The translations under genes and the position numbers were made by a program. This document shows positions 17,734 through 27,280 of a stretch of DNA of 64,000 nt, one piece after another. The stretch comes from Anaerocolumna sp. AGMB13025 (lineage in GTDB: Bacteria; Bacillota; Clostridia; Lachnospirales; Lachnospiraceae): assembly GCF_029689925.1 (NCBI RefSeq), contig NZ_CP121445.1, forward strand, positions 2,039,001-2,103,000, written 5' to 3'. The notes under the pieces were generated by a model. That model made no database searches. It had not been told where the DNA came from and was given only the letters and a program-made list of their open reading frames with translations. Position 1 is the stretch's first letter; every line of letters starts with the position of its first letter.

Positions 17734-18426
17734 ATGATGAACTTCATGGGTAAAGTAATAGAGATAAAAGATACACAGAATTATGCATATATATTAGAAT
17801 CACCGTCACTTTTCTTTGCAGTAGGCTATAAAGTCCTGTTAGGACAGGAGAAGAACGGATTTATTCGGTGTACGAAAGTAACCCATAATGGAAAGGACAA
17901 GCTAATCTATGATATTTCAAAATATAAAACCTTAGAAGCTTTGTTGTACACCTTGAGATTTGATACAACTCTTAATGTACTTATTAATCTTTTAGAAACC
18001 ATTCTATTGGCTAAATCTAACGGTTTCATGCAATGCGAAAACATATTGATTTCACCGGATCATATCTTTCTTGACGGGGAAAATTATCAGGTGAACCTGA
18101 TCTATCTGCCGGTTAATCAGGAATCTGACAGCGAGAACTTTAGTATCTTTGAAGCTGAACTTAAGACGAATCTTTGTGTTATTCTTAGTACTTATACCGG
18201 AAAGAATCCTTATATAGCAACCCTTTGTCAGGCCATGAACAATCCTGGCTTTGCAATAGAAGAGATCTGCACTGTTTTAAAAGAATTTAAGCAAAACAAT
18301 TATAAGAAGCTTGGGACACTAGGAAGTAAGGCGAAGGATAGGACATCAGGGAAAACGGCAGAGAATAATGATTTGATTGGCAATGTGAAAAAGCTGTTTT
18401 CTTTTACTAGAAAGGAGAGCAGATAG
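17734..18426 (+). CDS. EssB/DUF6382-like pseudokinase-type protein of T7SS locus
   Basis: A 230-residue soluble protein. The region from residue 20 to 180 resembles the DUF6382/YukC (EssB) N-terminal pseudokinase fold: a small beta lobe, then an LLETILLAKSNGFMQCENIL helix and strand where kinases have their catalytic loop, and LIYLPV afterwards. EssB in Firmicute T7SS has this domain followed by a membrane helix and an outer part; here both are missing and the tail is only a basic linker. The stop TAG overlaps the next GTG start by one base. It probably serves the T7SS core on the cytoplasmic side. Confidence 0.65.
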   Translation: MMNFMGKVIEIKDTQNYAYILESPSLFFAVGYKVLLGQEKNGFIRCTKVTHNGKDKLIYDISKYKTLEALLYTLRFDTTLNVLINLLETILLAKSNGFMQCENILISPDHIFLDGENYQVNLIYLPVNQESDSENFSIFEAELKTNLCVILSTYTGKNPYIATLCQAMNNPGFAIEEICTVLKEFKQNNYKKLGTLGSKAKDRTSGKTAENNDLIGNVKKLFSFTRKESR

Positions 18427-19481
18427 TGGCAACTATTAAAATTATACTGGCAGACACCGATGAGCGGTATTTGATGCCCCTGGAACGAAAGTTTATTGAT
18501 GAATTAGAGGACAAGGTAGATCTTATCGTAATAACTGACAGGGATTATCTAAAACAATATTTTGAAACCCCTCAGAAACTAGATATTTTAATTATCAACG
18601 AAGAACTATATAGCTCAGAGCTTGAGAAACATAACATTGCAAATATTTTCATACTTAAGGAAGAAGAAACCGGGATTAACAATTTAGGAGACTTCGATAC
18701 CAACGAGATTTACAAATATACCAGTGTAAAAGAGATATATAATGAAGTAATTAATAAATCCTCCTCAAGAACCGTACCCCTTAATAGCACAGAAGATACA
18801 AAAGTATTTATGATTTACTCCCCGATTGGTGGAATCGGGAAAACTTCTGTTGCAGCGGCATTATGTGAAGCGTTTGCGAAATACCATAAGAAGGTGCTGT
18901 TTATTGGAATGGACAGTCTTCAAACCTTTGGCAGTGTTATAGAGGATTTAAAGGCTATGGAAATGGGTGCGGAAAAGTTGATGATTCAGAGAAATGAGTA
19001 TGTTTATGAGGATATGAAATCCAAGATCCTTACCAGAACCTTTGATATCGTTCCGCCTTTTTACCTTTCCCTTCCAGCCCTTACCATTAAGGGAGAAGAT
19101 TATATTAATTTAATGAACTACATCAAAACCTCCAGGGAGTATGACTATATTATCGTTGACGGTGCCAGTGATTTTACGGAGGATATCTCAAGGCTTATGG
19201 CTTTTGCAAATCATACCATTATTGTTGCAGGGCAGGATATGGGTTCTGCGTATAAACTGGACTGTTTGTTAAGGAATATTGATTGCTCCGATACGGAACG
19301 CTTTGTATTTATCTGTAACAAATACAGGAGTGAAAAAGAAGACTATTTAAACAGCGACCATTTTATGAATTTGTGTACCATGACAGAATATATAGAATAC
19401 CTGCCGGAGAGGGGAGAACCTGAACGGAACCGGTTTTTAAACAACCGTAGTGTTCAAAAGTTAGCCTTAAGGTTTATCTGA
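18426..19481 (+). CDS. ParA/MinD-like ATPase of T7SS locus (CpaE-like)
   Basis: A 351-residue protein: residues 1-115 look like a receiver-like domain (start TIKIILADTDERYLMPLE), and 125-345 a ParA/MinD ATPase with a P-loop YSPIGGIGKTSVAAAL near residue 137 and a Walker B-like DYIIVDGASDF near residue 240. Such proteins position machines at the membrane. GTG 18426 overlaps the upstream stop; GAAAGGAG is seven bases before. This ATPase has an intact P-loop, unlike the TadZ-like protein at 4099. ParA-like genes near essC are frequent in clostridial T7SS loci; the role is inferred. Confidence 0.8.
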   Translation: MATIKIILADTDERYLMPLERKFIDELEDKVDLIVITDRDYLKQYFETPQKLDILIINEELYSSELEKHNIANIFILKEEETGINNLGDFDTNEIYKYTSVKEIYNEVINKSSSRTVPLNSTEDTKVFMIYSPIGGIGKTSVAAALCEAFAKYHKKVLFIGMDSLQTFGSVIEDLKAMEMGAEKLMIQRNEYVYEDMKSKILTRTFDIVPPFYLSLPALTIKGEDYINLMNYIKTSREYDYIIVDGASDFTEDISRLMAFANHTIIVAGQDMGSAYKLDCLLRNIDCSDTERFVFICNKYRSEKEDYLNSDHFMNLCTMTEYIEYLPERGEPERNRFLNNRSVQKLALRFI

Positions 19482-19519
19482 TTGATATAGGGGTTATTCC
19501 ATTTTGAAAGGTGATTTTT

Positions 19520-19774
19520 ATGAATAAGGATAGAATTACGGCAATATTACACATCCATAAGGAAAATAAAAAAATCGATGTTGATATCCCTCTGGACATT
19601 ACGGTAAATGAATTAATCATTGGATTAAATGAAGGTTTTAGACTGGGGTTTGATACCACTGATTTGTCAACCTGTTATTTAAAAACGGAAAATCCGACTG
19701 CATTTTTAAAGGGGAATAAGTGTATTGCAGAGTATGGGTTAAGAAACGGGACAACAATTAATATTACAGAATAG
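19520..19774 (+). CDS. yukD: YukD/EsaB-like ubiquitin-fold protein
   Basis: An 84-residue protein with the size and strand order of YukD/EsaB, a ubiquitin-like cytoplasmic component of Firmicute T7SS: ITAILHIHKENKKIDVDIPL, then TVNELIIGLNEGF helix and a C-terminal strand with YGLRNGTTINI. ATG 19520 is preferred because AAAGGTGAT sits just before it; the GTG at 19511 is inside that site. It lies directly ahead of essC, the usual partner order. Confidence 0.8.
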   Translation: MNKDRITAILHIHKENKKIDVDIPLDITVNELIIGLNEGFRLGFDTTDLSTCYLKTENPTAFLKGNKCIAEYGLRNGTTINITE

Positions 19775-19777
19775 GGG

Positions 19778-19869
19778 ATGTAGGTTGAAAATAAATGTTT
19801 CAACCGCAAGTTTGTGCTTGCGCACCACAAACTTGGTATGCGCAAATAGCGTGCGCAAGAATGTAGGTT
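19778..19869. repeat. Compact stem-loop element flanked by 9-bp direct repeats
   Basis: ATGTAGGTT occurs at 19778-19786 and again at 19861-19869. Between them lie hairpin A (GGTTGAAA / TTTCAACC, 19783-19805) and hairpin B (CAAGTTTGTG / CACAAACTTG, 19807-19835). The nine-base loop of B, CTTGCGCAC, is a perfect complement of GTGCGCAAG at 19851-19859, allowing a pseudoknot. It sits between yukD and essC and ends four bases before the essC GTG. Confidence 0.65.
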
Positions 19870-19873
19870 AATA

Positions 19874-22800
19874 GTGGATAAGCGATATAAAATTATTATT
19901 CTTGGCAAACGGTTATATAAAGAGATTGAACTTCCGGTAGAAAACAAAGAAGTGAAGTTAGGAACCTATAAACACAGCGATATCCGCCTGGGAACGGAAC
20001 GGTTTTTTCAGGATTTTGAACTTACCTTTATCAATACGAATGGGGAATGGATTCTTCGCTGCGACGATAATGTCTACATATCCTCTGATGGCATAATAAA
20101 GCTGGTCAGCAGAGAACTGTCTCATGGCGACGATTTCATAATAAAGTATCAGAAATCAAGCCAGGAGGTCTTTCGTGTCAGCTTTGTACTGGATTTTGAT
20201 TTTGAACAGAAGGATTATGGGAGAGAAATTGATATCAGCTACAGTAATCAGATCGTCATTGGCGGAAAGGATAACAGTGATATCAGGCTAAAGGACGAAC
20301 TGATTGGCTCGGACTTTATTACCCTGATAAAAGAACAGGGAAAACTTTTTGTTATTGATAATAATACCAGATATGGACTTTATGTAAATGGTGCTAAGGT
20401 AAGGCAAAAAGCCGAATTAAAAAACTTGGACTTTTTCTCCCTTCTTGGCTTCAGCTTTTATTATAAAAACGGGAAACTCTACACGTCCCAGGCAAGTACA
20501 ATGGAAATACCTTCATTAGTTTACATAAGCAGCAATGATGCAAAAAGTCATCTGGATTATCCAAGGTTTAACAGAAATACACGGATTATCTCCTTGATAC
20601 CAACAGAAGAAATCTCTATATTAGATCCTCCGGAGCAGCCAAAGAAACCAAAGAGAAATATAATACTAAAGCTGGCCCCAGCCTTTGCTACGCTTGGACT
20701 GACGGTGGTCTTAAGAGGAGTTATGGGTGGCGGCGGGTCTTTTATCATATTTAGTGTCTGTTCCATGAGTATGGGTATTTTATCTTCCATATACGGTATT
20801 ATCGATGAAGATAAAGAATACAAAACCTCCACCAAAGACCGGAAATCCATGTATACCAATTATATTAAACATAAGCAGGAAGAAATTGAGACTAAAAGAA
20901 AAGAGGAATTACAGATTATCAATGATTCTTATTATTCCCTGGAATATGAGGTGGATCTGGTTAAAGATTTCTCCGGGGATTTGTTTAACCGAAGTTATGA
21001 GGATAAGGACTTTCTAGATGTAAGACTGGGCACCGGAGCCATAGAATCTAACCGTCAGATAGGTTATAAAAAGCTGGAACGGTTTGAATCAGAAGACTCC
21101 ATGGCTAATATTCCGGAGCAGGTTACTACAGCGTATCAGTTTTTAAAGGATGCTGCTATTGTCCTAAAACTTACGGAGTGCAGTGCCGTTGGTGTGGTTG
21201 GGGATGATAACTATATCAGAGAAGTTTGTAAGAATATGCTTTTGGATTTATGTATAAGGCAGTACTATAGTGATTTAAAGTTATTTTTTGTTATTGAAGA
21301 AGAATACTCAAAGTATATCGAATGGATTCGTCTGCTGCCCCATCTGCAGAATGATGATTTGGGAATGCGTAACATTGTTTGTGATGAGGAAAGCAGGAAT
21401 ATTTTATTCGAATACCTCTATAAAGAACTCTCCAGAAGAGAAAATGATAAGATTATAAATCCTCGAATTGTAGTATTTGTATATAACGAAATTGGGATTA
21501 AGCGTCATCCAATCTCTCAGTATATTGAGAAAGCGTCAGATCTGGGAGTTACTTTTATATTTTTTGAAGAATACAAAGAACTTCTTCCCCTGGGCTGTCA
21601 GAAAATCATTGTCTTAAACCGGAATGAAAGGCTTGGACAACTAATTGACAAGGCGGACTCCACCAAAGTAAATGAGTTTCAGTATGAGTTTGTTGATGAC
21701 AGCACAGCCCTTAATATCGCAGTAAAATTATCACCGGTATATTGTGAAGAGGTCAGTCTGGAAGGCTCTCTTACCAAGAATATCTCCCTTTATGAACTGC
21801 TGGGGATTCTGTCGGTAGATGATCTGGAGGTTGATAAAAGATGGGAAACATCAGAAATTTATAAATCCATGGCAGCACCCCTTGGCGTTAATTCCAAAAA
21901 AGAAGTGGTATGCCTGGACTTAAATGAAAAACATCATGGTCCCCACGGTCTGGTTGCTGGAACGACCGGTTCTGGTAAGAGCGAAATTCTGCAAAGTTAT
22001 ATTCTGTCCATGGCAACCTTGTTTCATCCTTATGAAGTCGGCTTTGTAATCATCGACTTTAAAGGAGGCGGTATGGTAAACCAGTTTAAGAATTTACCTC
22101 ACTTAGTAGGCGCTATAACCAATATTGACGGCAGGGAAATAGAGCGTTCTCTTTTATCCATTAAGGCTGAACTTAGAAAACGCCAGGAACTGTTTGCTGG
22201 GGCTAATGTAAATCATATCGATGCTTATATTAAGATGTTTAAAAAAGGCGAATTAAAAACACCTCTGCCTCATCTGATTTTGATTGTCGACGAATTCGCT
22301 GAATTAAAAATGGATCAGCCGGAATTTATGAAAGAACTCATCAGTGCGGCGCGAATCGGCAGAAGCCTTGGTGTCCATCTGATTCTGGCGACCCAGAAAC
22401 CCAGTGGTGTGGTGGATGCCCAGATTTGGTCCAATTCAAAATTCAAGCTTTGTTTAAAGGTTCAGAATAAAGAGGATAGTAATGAAGTATTAAAGACTCC
22501 TTTAGCAGCCGAGATTAAGGAACCAGGCCGGGCATATTTGCAGGTCGGAAATAATGAAATATTTGAATTATTCCAGTCCGCTTACAGCGGTGCCTCCACC
22601 AGCATGGAGGAAGCGGCAATGAAAAAAGAGCATATTATTTCAAAAATCTCCTTATCCGGTAAGCGGACTCCTGTTTATAAAAGCAAAAAAGGAACCTCCA
22701 ATAAAGATAGCGAGACACAGCTTGAAGCAGTGGTGGGATATATACATAATTACTGCCTGGAGCATAAGATAGAACAGCTTCCCGGTATCTGTATGCCGCC

Positions 22801-24418
22801 CCTTGGAGAGGTTATCGTATATGAAAAAATAGTAAAAGCTGCAAAAAATTTGCAGACCTCAATACGACTGGGAATCTATGATGATCCAAGTAATCAGCGT
22901 CAGGAGGAAGTAACCCTTGATATCCAAAGCGGGAATACCTTTATTCTTGGAGCTTCCCAGTTTGGTAAAACCAGTTTGCTGCAAACCATTATAAGGGGAA
23001 TATCCGATCAGTATTCACCAGAGGAAGTATCCCTTTATATTATGGATTTTGGTTCCATGGCCTTAAGTGTGTTTGAAGGCTTAAATCATCTTGGCGGAGT
23101 GGTATTGGCGTCTGAGGATGAAAAGCTTAAGAATCTGATTCGCATGTTAAGTTCAGAAATTAAGGAAAGAAAAGAGAAATTCTCCAAAATCGGTATTACC
23201 TCCTTTAGTTCTTATAAAGAGGCCGGATATACCGATATGACCAACATTATAGTAATGGTTGATAATTTTTTAGCCTTAAAAGAACTATATCCAGAGTACG
23301 AGGAAAATATCCTTAATATATGCAGAGAAGGTACCTCCGTAGGAATCAGCTTGATTATAACCTCAAAGCAATCCAGTGGAATCAGTTATAAATACTTAAG
23401 TAATTTTCCGAATCGGATTTGCCTCTACTGCAATACGGCCGATGAATACCGTGCACTTTTTGATAAGTGCCGGATTCAGCCAAAGAATGTACCGGGCAGA
23501 GGACTTGTAGAGATTAATAAAAACATCTATGAGTATCAGACCTATCTTGCCTTCCAGGGCGAAAAGGAAATTGAACGGGTAGAAGGTATTAAAGAATATA
23601 TCAAAGAGATAAACAACAGATATCCGGAGCGTTATACAAGACGGATTCCTGAAGTACCTCAGGTTTTAAATTACGAGTTTATCATTAAGAATCTGAACTA
23701 TACCCATCAGAAATCCTACAGCGTACCAATTGGTATCGATTATGATACCGTGGACTTAAGCTTTATTGATTTGTTAAAAATGCAGTTACTAAGTATAACT
23801 GGCAGAGACAATAGTGGTAAAACCAACCTGTTAACAATAATATTCCATTATTTAAGGCAGGGGATGTTTGATTATCCGGTAAAAGCTTATATCGTGGATG
23901 ATTACCAAAAACGGCTGAATCATTTGAAAACCTCAGGTATTGTAGAAAAATATACAATTGATTTTAATGATTTTGAGCCAATTATTGAGGAGATAAATTC
24001 AGAACTCTTAGTAAGGTCTGAATTAATTATGGAAAGCGGAATAAAAGCCTTGCAGGACAAGCCTTTGCTGCTTTTCGTTATCAAAAACAACAGTATTTAT
24101 GGTACTGATGGAATTAGTAAAAACTCACTGGATTTATTAAAAGGAATTCTTAAAAATTATAAACAACTAAAAGTCTGCTTTATATTTGCAGATGTAGAGA
24201 ATGCTACAATTGCCTATGGCGCTTCCGAGCTTTTAAAGCTGCTTAAGGAGAATAAGAATACTTTTGTATTTGAGGACTTGGCAAATCTTAAGTTATTGGA
24301 AGTACCGGTTGCGGTTGTAAGAAATTATAAGAAAGAAATCGAATTAGGGGACTCTTATTTTATTACCGAAAAAGGAGTTCAAAAGCAAAAAATCATATTC
24401 GGAAAGGACGAGGTATAA
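19874..24418 (+). CDS. essC: EssC, T7SS FtsK/SpoIIIE-type motor ATPase
   Basis: A 1514-residue protein, the usual EssC length. Two FHA-like beta domains occupy residues 1-200, two membrane helices about 260-305 (LGLTVVLRGVMGGGG and following), then a spacer domain and three FtsK-type ATPase modules. Walker A motifs are GTTGSGKSE near residue 697, GASQFGKTS near 1027 and GRDNSGKTN near 1310; LILIVDEFAEL is Walker B of the first. This is the hexameric motor that drives WXG100 proteins and effectors across the membrane. The GTG start at 19874 is preceded only by a weak TAGG site, and by the structured element, so translation may be controlled or coupled. The next gene starts two bases after its stop. 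Confidence 0.95.
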   Translation: MDKRYKIIILGKRLYKEIELPVENKEVKLGTYKHSDIRLGTERFFQDFELTFINTNGEWILRCDDNVYISSDGIIKLVSRELSHGDDFIIKYQKSSQEVFRVSFVLDFDFEQKDYGREIDISYSNQIVIGGKDNSDIRLKDELIGSDFITLIKEQGKLFVIDNNTRYGLYVNGAKVRQKAELKNLDFFSLLGFSFYYKNGKLYTSQASTMEIPSLVYISSNDAKSHLDYPRFNRNTRIISLIPTEEISILDPPEQPKKPKRNIILKLAPAFATLGLTVVLRGVMGGGGSFIIFSVCSMSMGILSSIYGIIDEDKEYKTSTKDRKSMYTNYIKHKQEEIETKRKEELQIINDSYYSLEYEVDLVKDFSGDLFNRSYEDKDFLDVRLGTGAIESNRQIGYKKLERFESEDSMANIPEQVTTAYQFLKDAAIVLKLTECSAVGVVGDDNYIREVCKNMLLDLCIRQYYSDLKLFFVIEEEYSKYIEWIRLLPHLQNDDLGMRNIVCDEESRNILFEYLYKELSRRENDKIINPRIVVFVYNEIGIKRHPISQYIEKASDLGVTFIFFEEYKELLPLGCQKIIVLNRNERLGQLIDKADSTKVNEFQYEFVDDSTALNIAVKLSPVYCEEVSLEGSLTKNISLYELLGILSVDDLEVDKRWETSEIYKSMAAPLGVNSKKEVVCLDLNEKHHGPHGLVAGTTGSGKSEILQSYILSMATLFHPYEVGFVIIDFKGGGMVNQFKNLPHLVGAITNIDGREIERSLLSIKAELRKRQELFAGANVNHIDAYIKMFKKGELKTPLPHLILIVDEFAELKMDQPEFMKELISAARIGRSLGVHLILATQKPSGVVDAQIWSNSKFKLCLKVQNKEDSNEVLKTPLAAEIKEPGRAYLQVGNNEIFELFQSAYSGASTSMEEAAMKKEHIISKISLSGKRTPVYKSKKGTSNKDSETQLEAVVGYIHNYCLEHKIEQLPGICMPPLGEVIVYEKIVKAAKNLQTSIRLGIYDDPSNQRQEEVTLDIQSGNTFILGASQFGKTSLLQTIIRGISDQYSPEEVSLYIMDFGSMALSVFEGLNHLGGVVLASEDEKLKNLIRMLSSEIKERKEKFSKIGITSFSSYKEAGYTDMTNIIVMVDNFLALKELYPEYEENILNICREGTSVGISLIITSKQSSGISYKYLSNFPNRICLYCNTADEYRALFDKCRIQPKNVPGRGLVEINKNIYEYQTYLAFQGEKEIERVEGIKEYIKEINNRYPERYTRRIPEVPQVLNYEFIIKNLNYTHQKSYSVPIGIDYDTVDLSFIDLLKMQLLSITGRDNSGKTNLLTIIFHYLRQGMFDYPVKAYIVDDYQKRLNHLKTSGIVEKYTIDFNDFEPIIEEINSELLVRSELIMESGIKALQDKPLLLFVIKNNSIYGTDGISKNSLDLLKGILKNYKQLKVCFIFADVENATIAYGASELLKLLKENKNTFVFEDLANLKLLEVPVAVVRNYKKEIELGDSYFITEKGVQKQKIIFGKDEV

Positions 24419-24420
24419 AC

Positions 24421-24720
24421 ATGGAGGAAGTAGTTATAAGAAAGTTGGATACCAGTAAGATGGATGCGGCCATTCAGGCCTTTAATGAAGGGGTAAAAGA
24501 ATATAACAGCATCCGTACAACGGTAAAGTTAGCCACTACAGATTTGCTGCTGAATTGGAGCGGTAAAGGTAGAAAGGCTTTTGAAAAGGATTATGATGCA
24601 ATTTTTCTGCAGCTGACAGATATTGAGGATATTTTATACGAATTATACAATGCGCTAGTAGATGGACTAAGTGCTTATATTACTACAGATGAGGGATTAC
24701 AGAAAAAAATGACCAAATAG
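24421..24720 (+). CDS. WXG100 family protein 1
   Basis: A 99-residue helical-hairpin protein with WSG at the turn (LLNWSGKGRKAFEKDYD), the WXG signature of T7SS small substrates. Directly after essC (two-base gap), so translationally coupled. WXG100 proteins are exported as dimers and engage EssC through the C-terminal tail; here the tail ends GLQKKMTK. Confidence 0.88.
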   Translation: MEEVVIRKLDTSKMDAAIQAFNEGVKEYNSIRTTVKLATTDLLLNWSGKGRKAFEKDYDAIFLQLTDIEDILYELYNALVDGLSAYITTDEGLQKKMTK

Positions 24721-24777
24721 CCAGGTTCATTCTAAAGACTAGAGACTATGCCCTGTTATAGGAAGGAGGAGTTTTTT

Positions 24778-25290
24778 ATGAGTTATTTAAGCAGTTTGAA
24801 TAGTTCCCTTAGTATGTATAAAGAAAACTTAAGGAAAGCCCAGGAGGAGTTAAAAATTCAGAAGCAAAGACTGGTTGACATTAAGAATTTACTATCTGAT
24901 TTAAGCAGGGATTTCGATGATTATGCCAGTGATATCTCCAGATATACTAGTAAAACCTCAGGCAAGATTACAGACGGAATTAAGGGAAATGGAAATATGA
25001 CACAACGCTCCTATGATGTTGAAAAGGAGAGGGAACAAGACCCCTGGGCAGATGCAAAACTTTCTTCTGCTAATTCAAACTTACTAAGAGAAAAAACAAC
25101 CGTTGAAAATAAGATTGTCGAACTGCAAAACAGGATTTCCAGCTTGACAACCCAAATCGCCAATACAGAAGCAGCAATCCGCGCCGAAGAGAGAAGGCTT
25201 GAGGAAGAGCGAAGAGCAGAGGAGCGCAGAGCCGAGGAACGCAGACGGGAAGCCAGTGAGAGGCAGTCATCAAGTTCAGCTGCCAGATAA
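24778..25290 (+). CDS. Coiled-coil YwqH/DUF5082-like T7SS accessory protein
   Basis: A 170-residue all-helical protein: MSYLSSLNSSLSMYKENLRK start, a central coiled coil with a break, and an extremely charged C-terminus with repeated EERRAEER units. Layout resembles YwqH/DUF5082 proteins, which accompany LXG-type effectors. ATG 24778 has GGAAGGAGGAG upstream. It may be a WXG100-like partner or chaperone for effector export; the assignment is by size, helix pattern and position. Confidence 0.6.
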   Translation: MSYLSSLNSSLSMYKENLRKAQEELKIQKQRLVDIKNLLSDLSRDFDDYASDISRYTSKTSGKITDGIKGNGNMTQRSYDVEKEREQDPWADAKLSSANSNLLREKTTVENKIVELQNRISSLTTQIANTEAAIRAEERRLEEERRAEERRAEERRREASERQSSSSAAR

Positions 25291-25310
25291 GTAGAAAGGA
25301 ATGTAAAGAC

Positions 25311-26633
25311 ATGGATGAGATCTTAGCAACGGAGTATAAGGCCCAGGGAGAGGTACTCCTTGGAAATGGTAAGTATGAATATTCACTGCAATATTTTCAA
25401 AAAGCAGAAAAGGAAAATCCTTTTAATCCAGGAGTTTATATTGGCATGGGAATTGCTTATACCAATCTGGCACAATATGGTCCTGCGGAGGATGCCTTTT
25501 TTAAAGCACTTAAGGTAAATGGTGAAGCCGGAGAAATCTATTATCATTTGGGAAATATCAGTTTCATAAAAAGTGAAAAGGTAAGAGGAATTCAATATTA
25601 TAATCAGGCAATTGCCAAAGGGTATGAAGAATCTGAGCTTTATTATAATCTTGGGATGGTGTATGAAGAAGATGGAGAGGAAATATTAGCTCTGAGAAAT
25701 TATACAAAAGCTATTTTAAAAGCACCCTTACGGGGAGAAATAAGACTTAGAAAAGTACAGCTATACCTAAAACAGAAGAAATACCACGAAGCCGTTCAGA
25801 ATCTGGAGGAGATGACGATTGAGTGTCCGGACTATTTTGAAGGATATCATATGAAAATCCGATTATATATTGACCTGAAAGAGTATGAGAAGGCTTGGGA
25901 GGTATTAGAAGCCGCCAAAAAAGCATTTCCGGAGGACTCCGGTTTCATTCTTGACGAAGCAAATCTGTATGCGGAATTAAACCGGTTTGAGGAGGCCTTA
26001 AAGGTACTGACAGAGGAAGAGGGAAGAGAAGGAAATCGATTAGAAAAGCGGGAGGCTGCTATAGAGAGGGCACGTATTTATGCCTTAAAAGGGGATATGC
26101 AGGAGACCATTCAAAACTTAATTATAGTAAAAGAAGCTGCCCTGGAAAAAGACCCGCCTGAAAGCGAACCGGTGGCTGAATATTTTCTTTTAAACTGCTA
26201 CATCAATGTTGAAGATTTTGAAAATGCCCTGATTTGTGCAAAGTCTCTAAAAGATATGGAGGAAACAGGGTTTTATACCCTGGCAGCTTACTACTATGAA
26301 CCATTTTGTTTACATAAGCTTAACCGAGAAACAGATGCCAGTGAATCCTATCAGGCTGGGGCTGAGATACTGCGCAACCATACACTAAAGTATCCGCATC
26401 ACCTGGATGCTTATGTATTCAGGATATTATGCTTAAAGGAATTAAAGCAGTATGAAAAAGCACTGGAACTTACGGAGTATATTATAAAAGTTAAGGATGA
26501 TTCAAGCGAGTTTTATACGATACGCGGTATGGTACTGTCTGAGATGGGACGGGAGGAAGAAGCAAAAGAGGCAAGAGCAAAGGCAAGAAGCCTTGGCGGC
26601 TTAACCGCACTATTGCCCGCAAATAAAGAGTAA
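25311..26633 (+). CDS. Tetratricopeptide-repeat protein of T7SS locus
   Basis: A 440-residue protein made almost wholly of TPR helix pairs (for example AYTNLAQYGPAEDAFFKAL and LYYNLGMVYEEDGEEILAL, repeating about every 34 residues, roughly a dozen units). TPR arrays bind partner proteins; no signal or membrane helix is present, so it is cytoplasmic. Sitting between two T7SS helper genes, it may be an adaptor or chaperone for substrates. That role is inferred. Confidence 0.85.
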   Translation: MDEILATEYKAQGEVLLGNGKYEYSLQYFQKAEKENPFNPGVYIGMGIAYTNLAQYGPAEDAFFKALKVNGEAGEIYYHLGNISFIKSEKVRGIQYYNQAIAKGYEESELYYNLGMVYEEDGEEILALRNYTKAILKAPLRGEIRLRKVQLYLKQKKYHEAVQNLEEMTIECPDYFEGYHMKIRLYIDLKEYEKAWEVLEAAKKAFPEDSGFILDEANLYAELNRFEEALKVLTEEEGREGNRLEKREAAIERARIYALKGDMQETIQNLIIVKEAALEKDPPESEPVAEYFLLNCYINVEDFENALICAKSLKDMEETGFYTLAAYYYEPFCLHKLNRETDASESYQAGAEILRNHTLKYPHHLDAYVFRILCLKELKQYEKALELTEYIIKVKDDSSEFYTIRGMVLSEMGREEEAKEARAKARSLGGLTALLPANKE

Positions 26634-26649
26634 GGAAGGTGGAGTAAGC

Positions 26650-26937
26650 ATGCTTAAAGTGAATGAGGAAGCGCTAAAGAAGGCAAAAGTAACCTACCAG
26701 GAACAGTCACAGCGGATGAGAGCATTAAAGTCAAAGTTGTCTACAGCCGTTGATGGTATTAAGGATGGCTGGGATTCAAAAGCCGGGGATGCGTTTTTTA
26801 AAAAGTACGATAACGAATGGGTGCAAAATATCACGGATTATATAGATGTAATCCAGCATATGTCCGATAATATGCAGATTGCAGACAATAAATACCAGAC
26901 GGTATTTGATACGGCAGATAAAATTAAATTGCATTAA
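26650..26937 (+). CDS. WXG100 family protein 2
   Basis: A 95-residue protein with the WXG-like turn WDSKAGDAFFKKYDNEW at about residues 40-56 flanked by two amphipathic helices. Preceded by AAGGAAGGTGG. Two WXG100 genes in one locus could form a heterodimer, as EsxA/EsxB-type pairs do; the C-terminal tail is short. Confidence 0.85.
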   Translation: MLKVNEEALKKAKVTYQEQSQRMRALKSKLSTAVDGIKDGWDSKAGDAFFKKYDNEWVQNITDYIDVIQHMSDNMQIADNKYQTVFDTADKIKLH

Positions 26938-27146
26938 TGGAGAACCCATCGGTAATTGGATTAATTACCATTGGTGCTCACTACAGATATAACATTCATC
27001 TGGGTTAAAGGTGGAATCACAGTCAATACACAACCATGGCTTAAGAAAGAGAATGGAAAAAATAACCATAATCTTCTTTACGGCGGCTCCTATGTAGCTG
27101 TATTATGAATATATAACTTAAACTTTGTAGTAAAAAACTAAAAATT

Positions 27147-27207
27147 ACTTGATAAAATCAGCCAACTTAATCTTTCTTAACTACCTCTAGCTTTGATTTT
27201 ATCAAGT
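27147..27207. repeat. Inverted repeat with 14-bp perfect arms in intergenic gap
   Basis: ACTTGATAAAATCA (27147-27160) and TGATTTTATCAAGT (27194-27207) are perfect complements around a 33-base loop, in the 26938-27280 gap, which holds no gene otherwise. The stem is AT-rich and not followed by a strong T run. Its GATAAAATCAGCC segment is also found in the outer arm of the 15375-15648 palindrome. Confidence 0.7.
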
Positions 27208-27280
27208 ATAGCAATACAAAAAAATAATTGCGCGGTTTAAGTATAAATTAAACATATTTAGATAAGGAGAAGAAGAGAAC

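Noticed and set aside
20557..20859. Minus-strand frame within essC
   Set aside because: Antisense of the membrane segment of EssC, no independent support.
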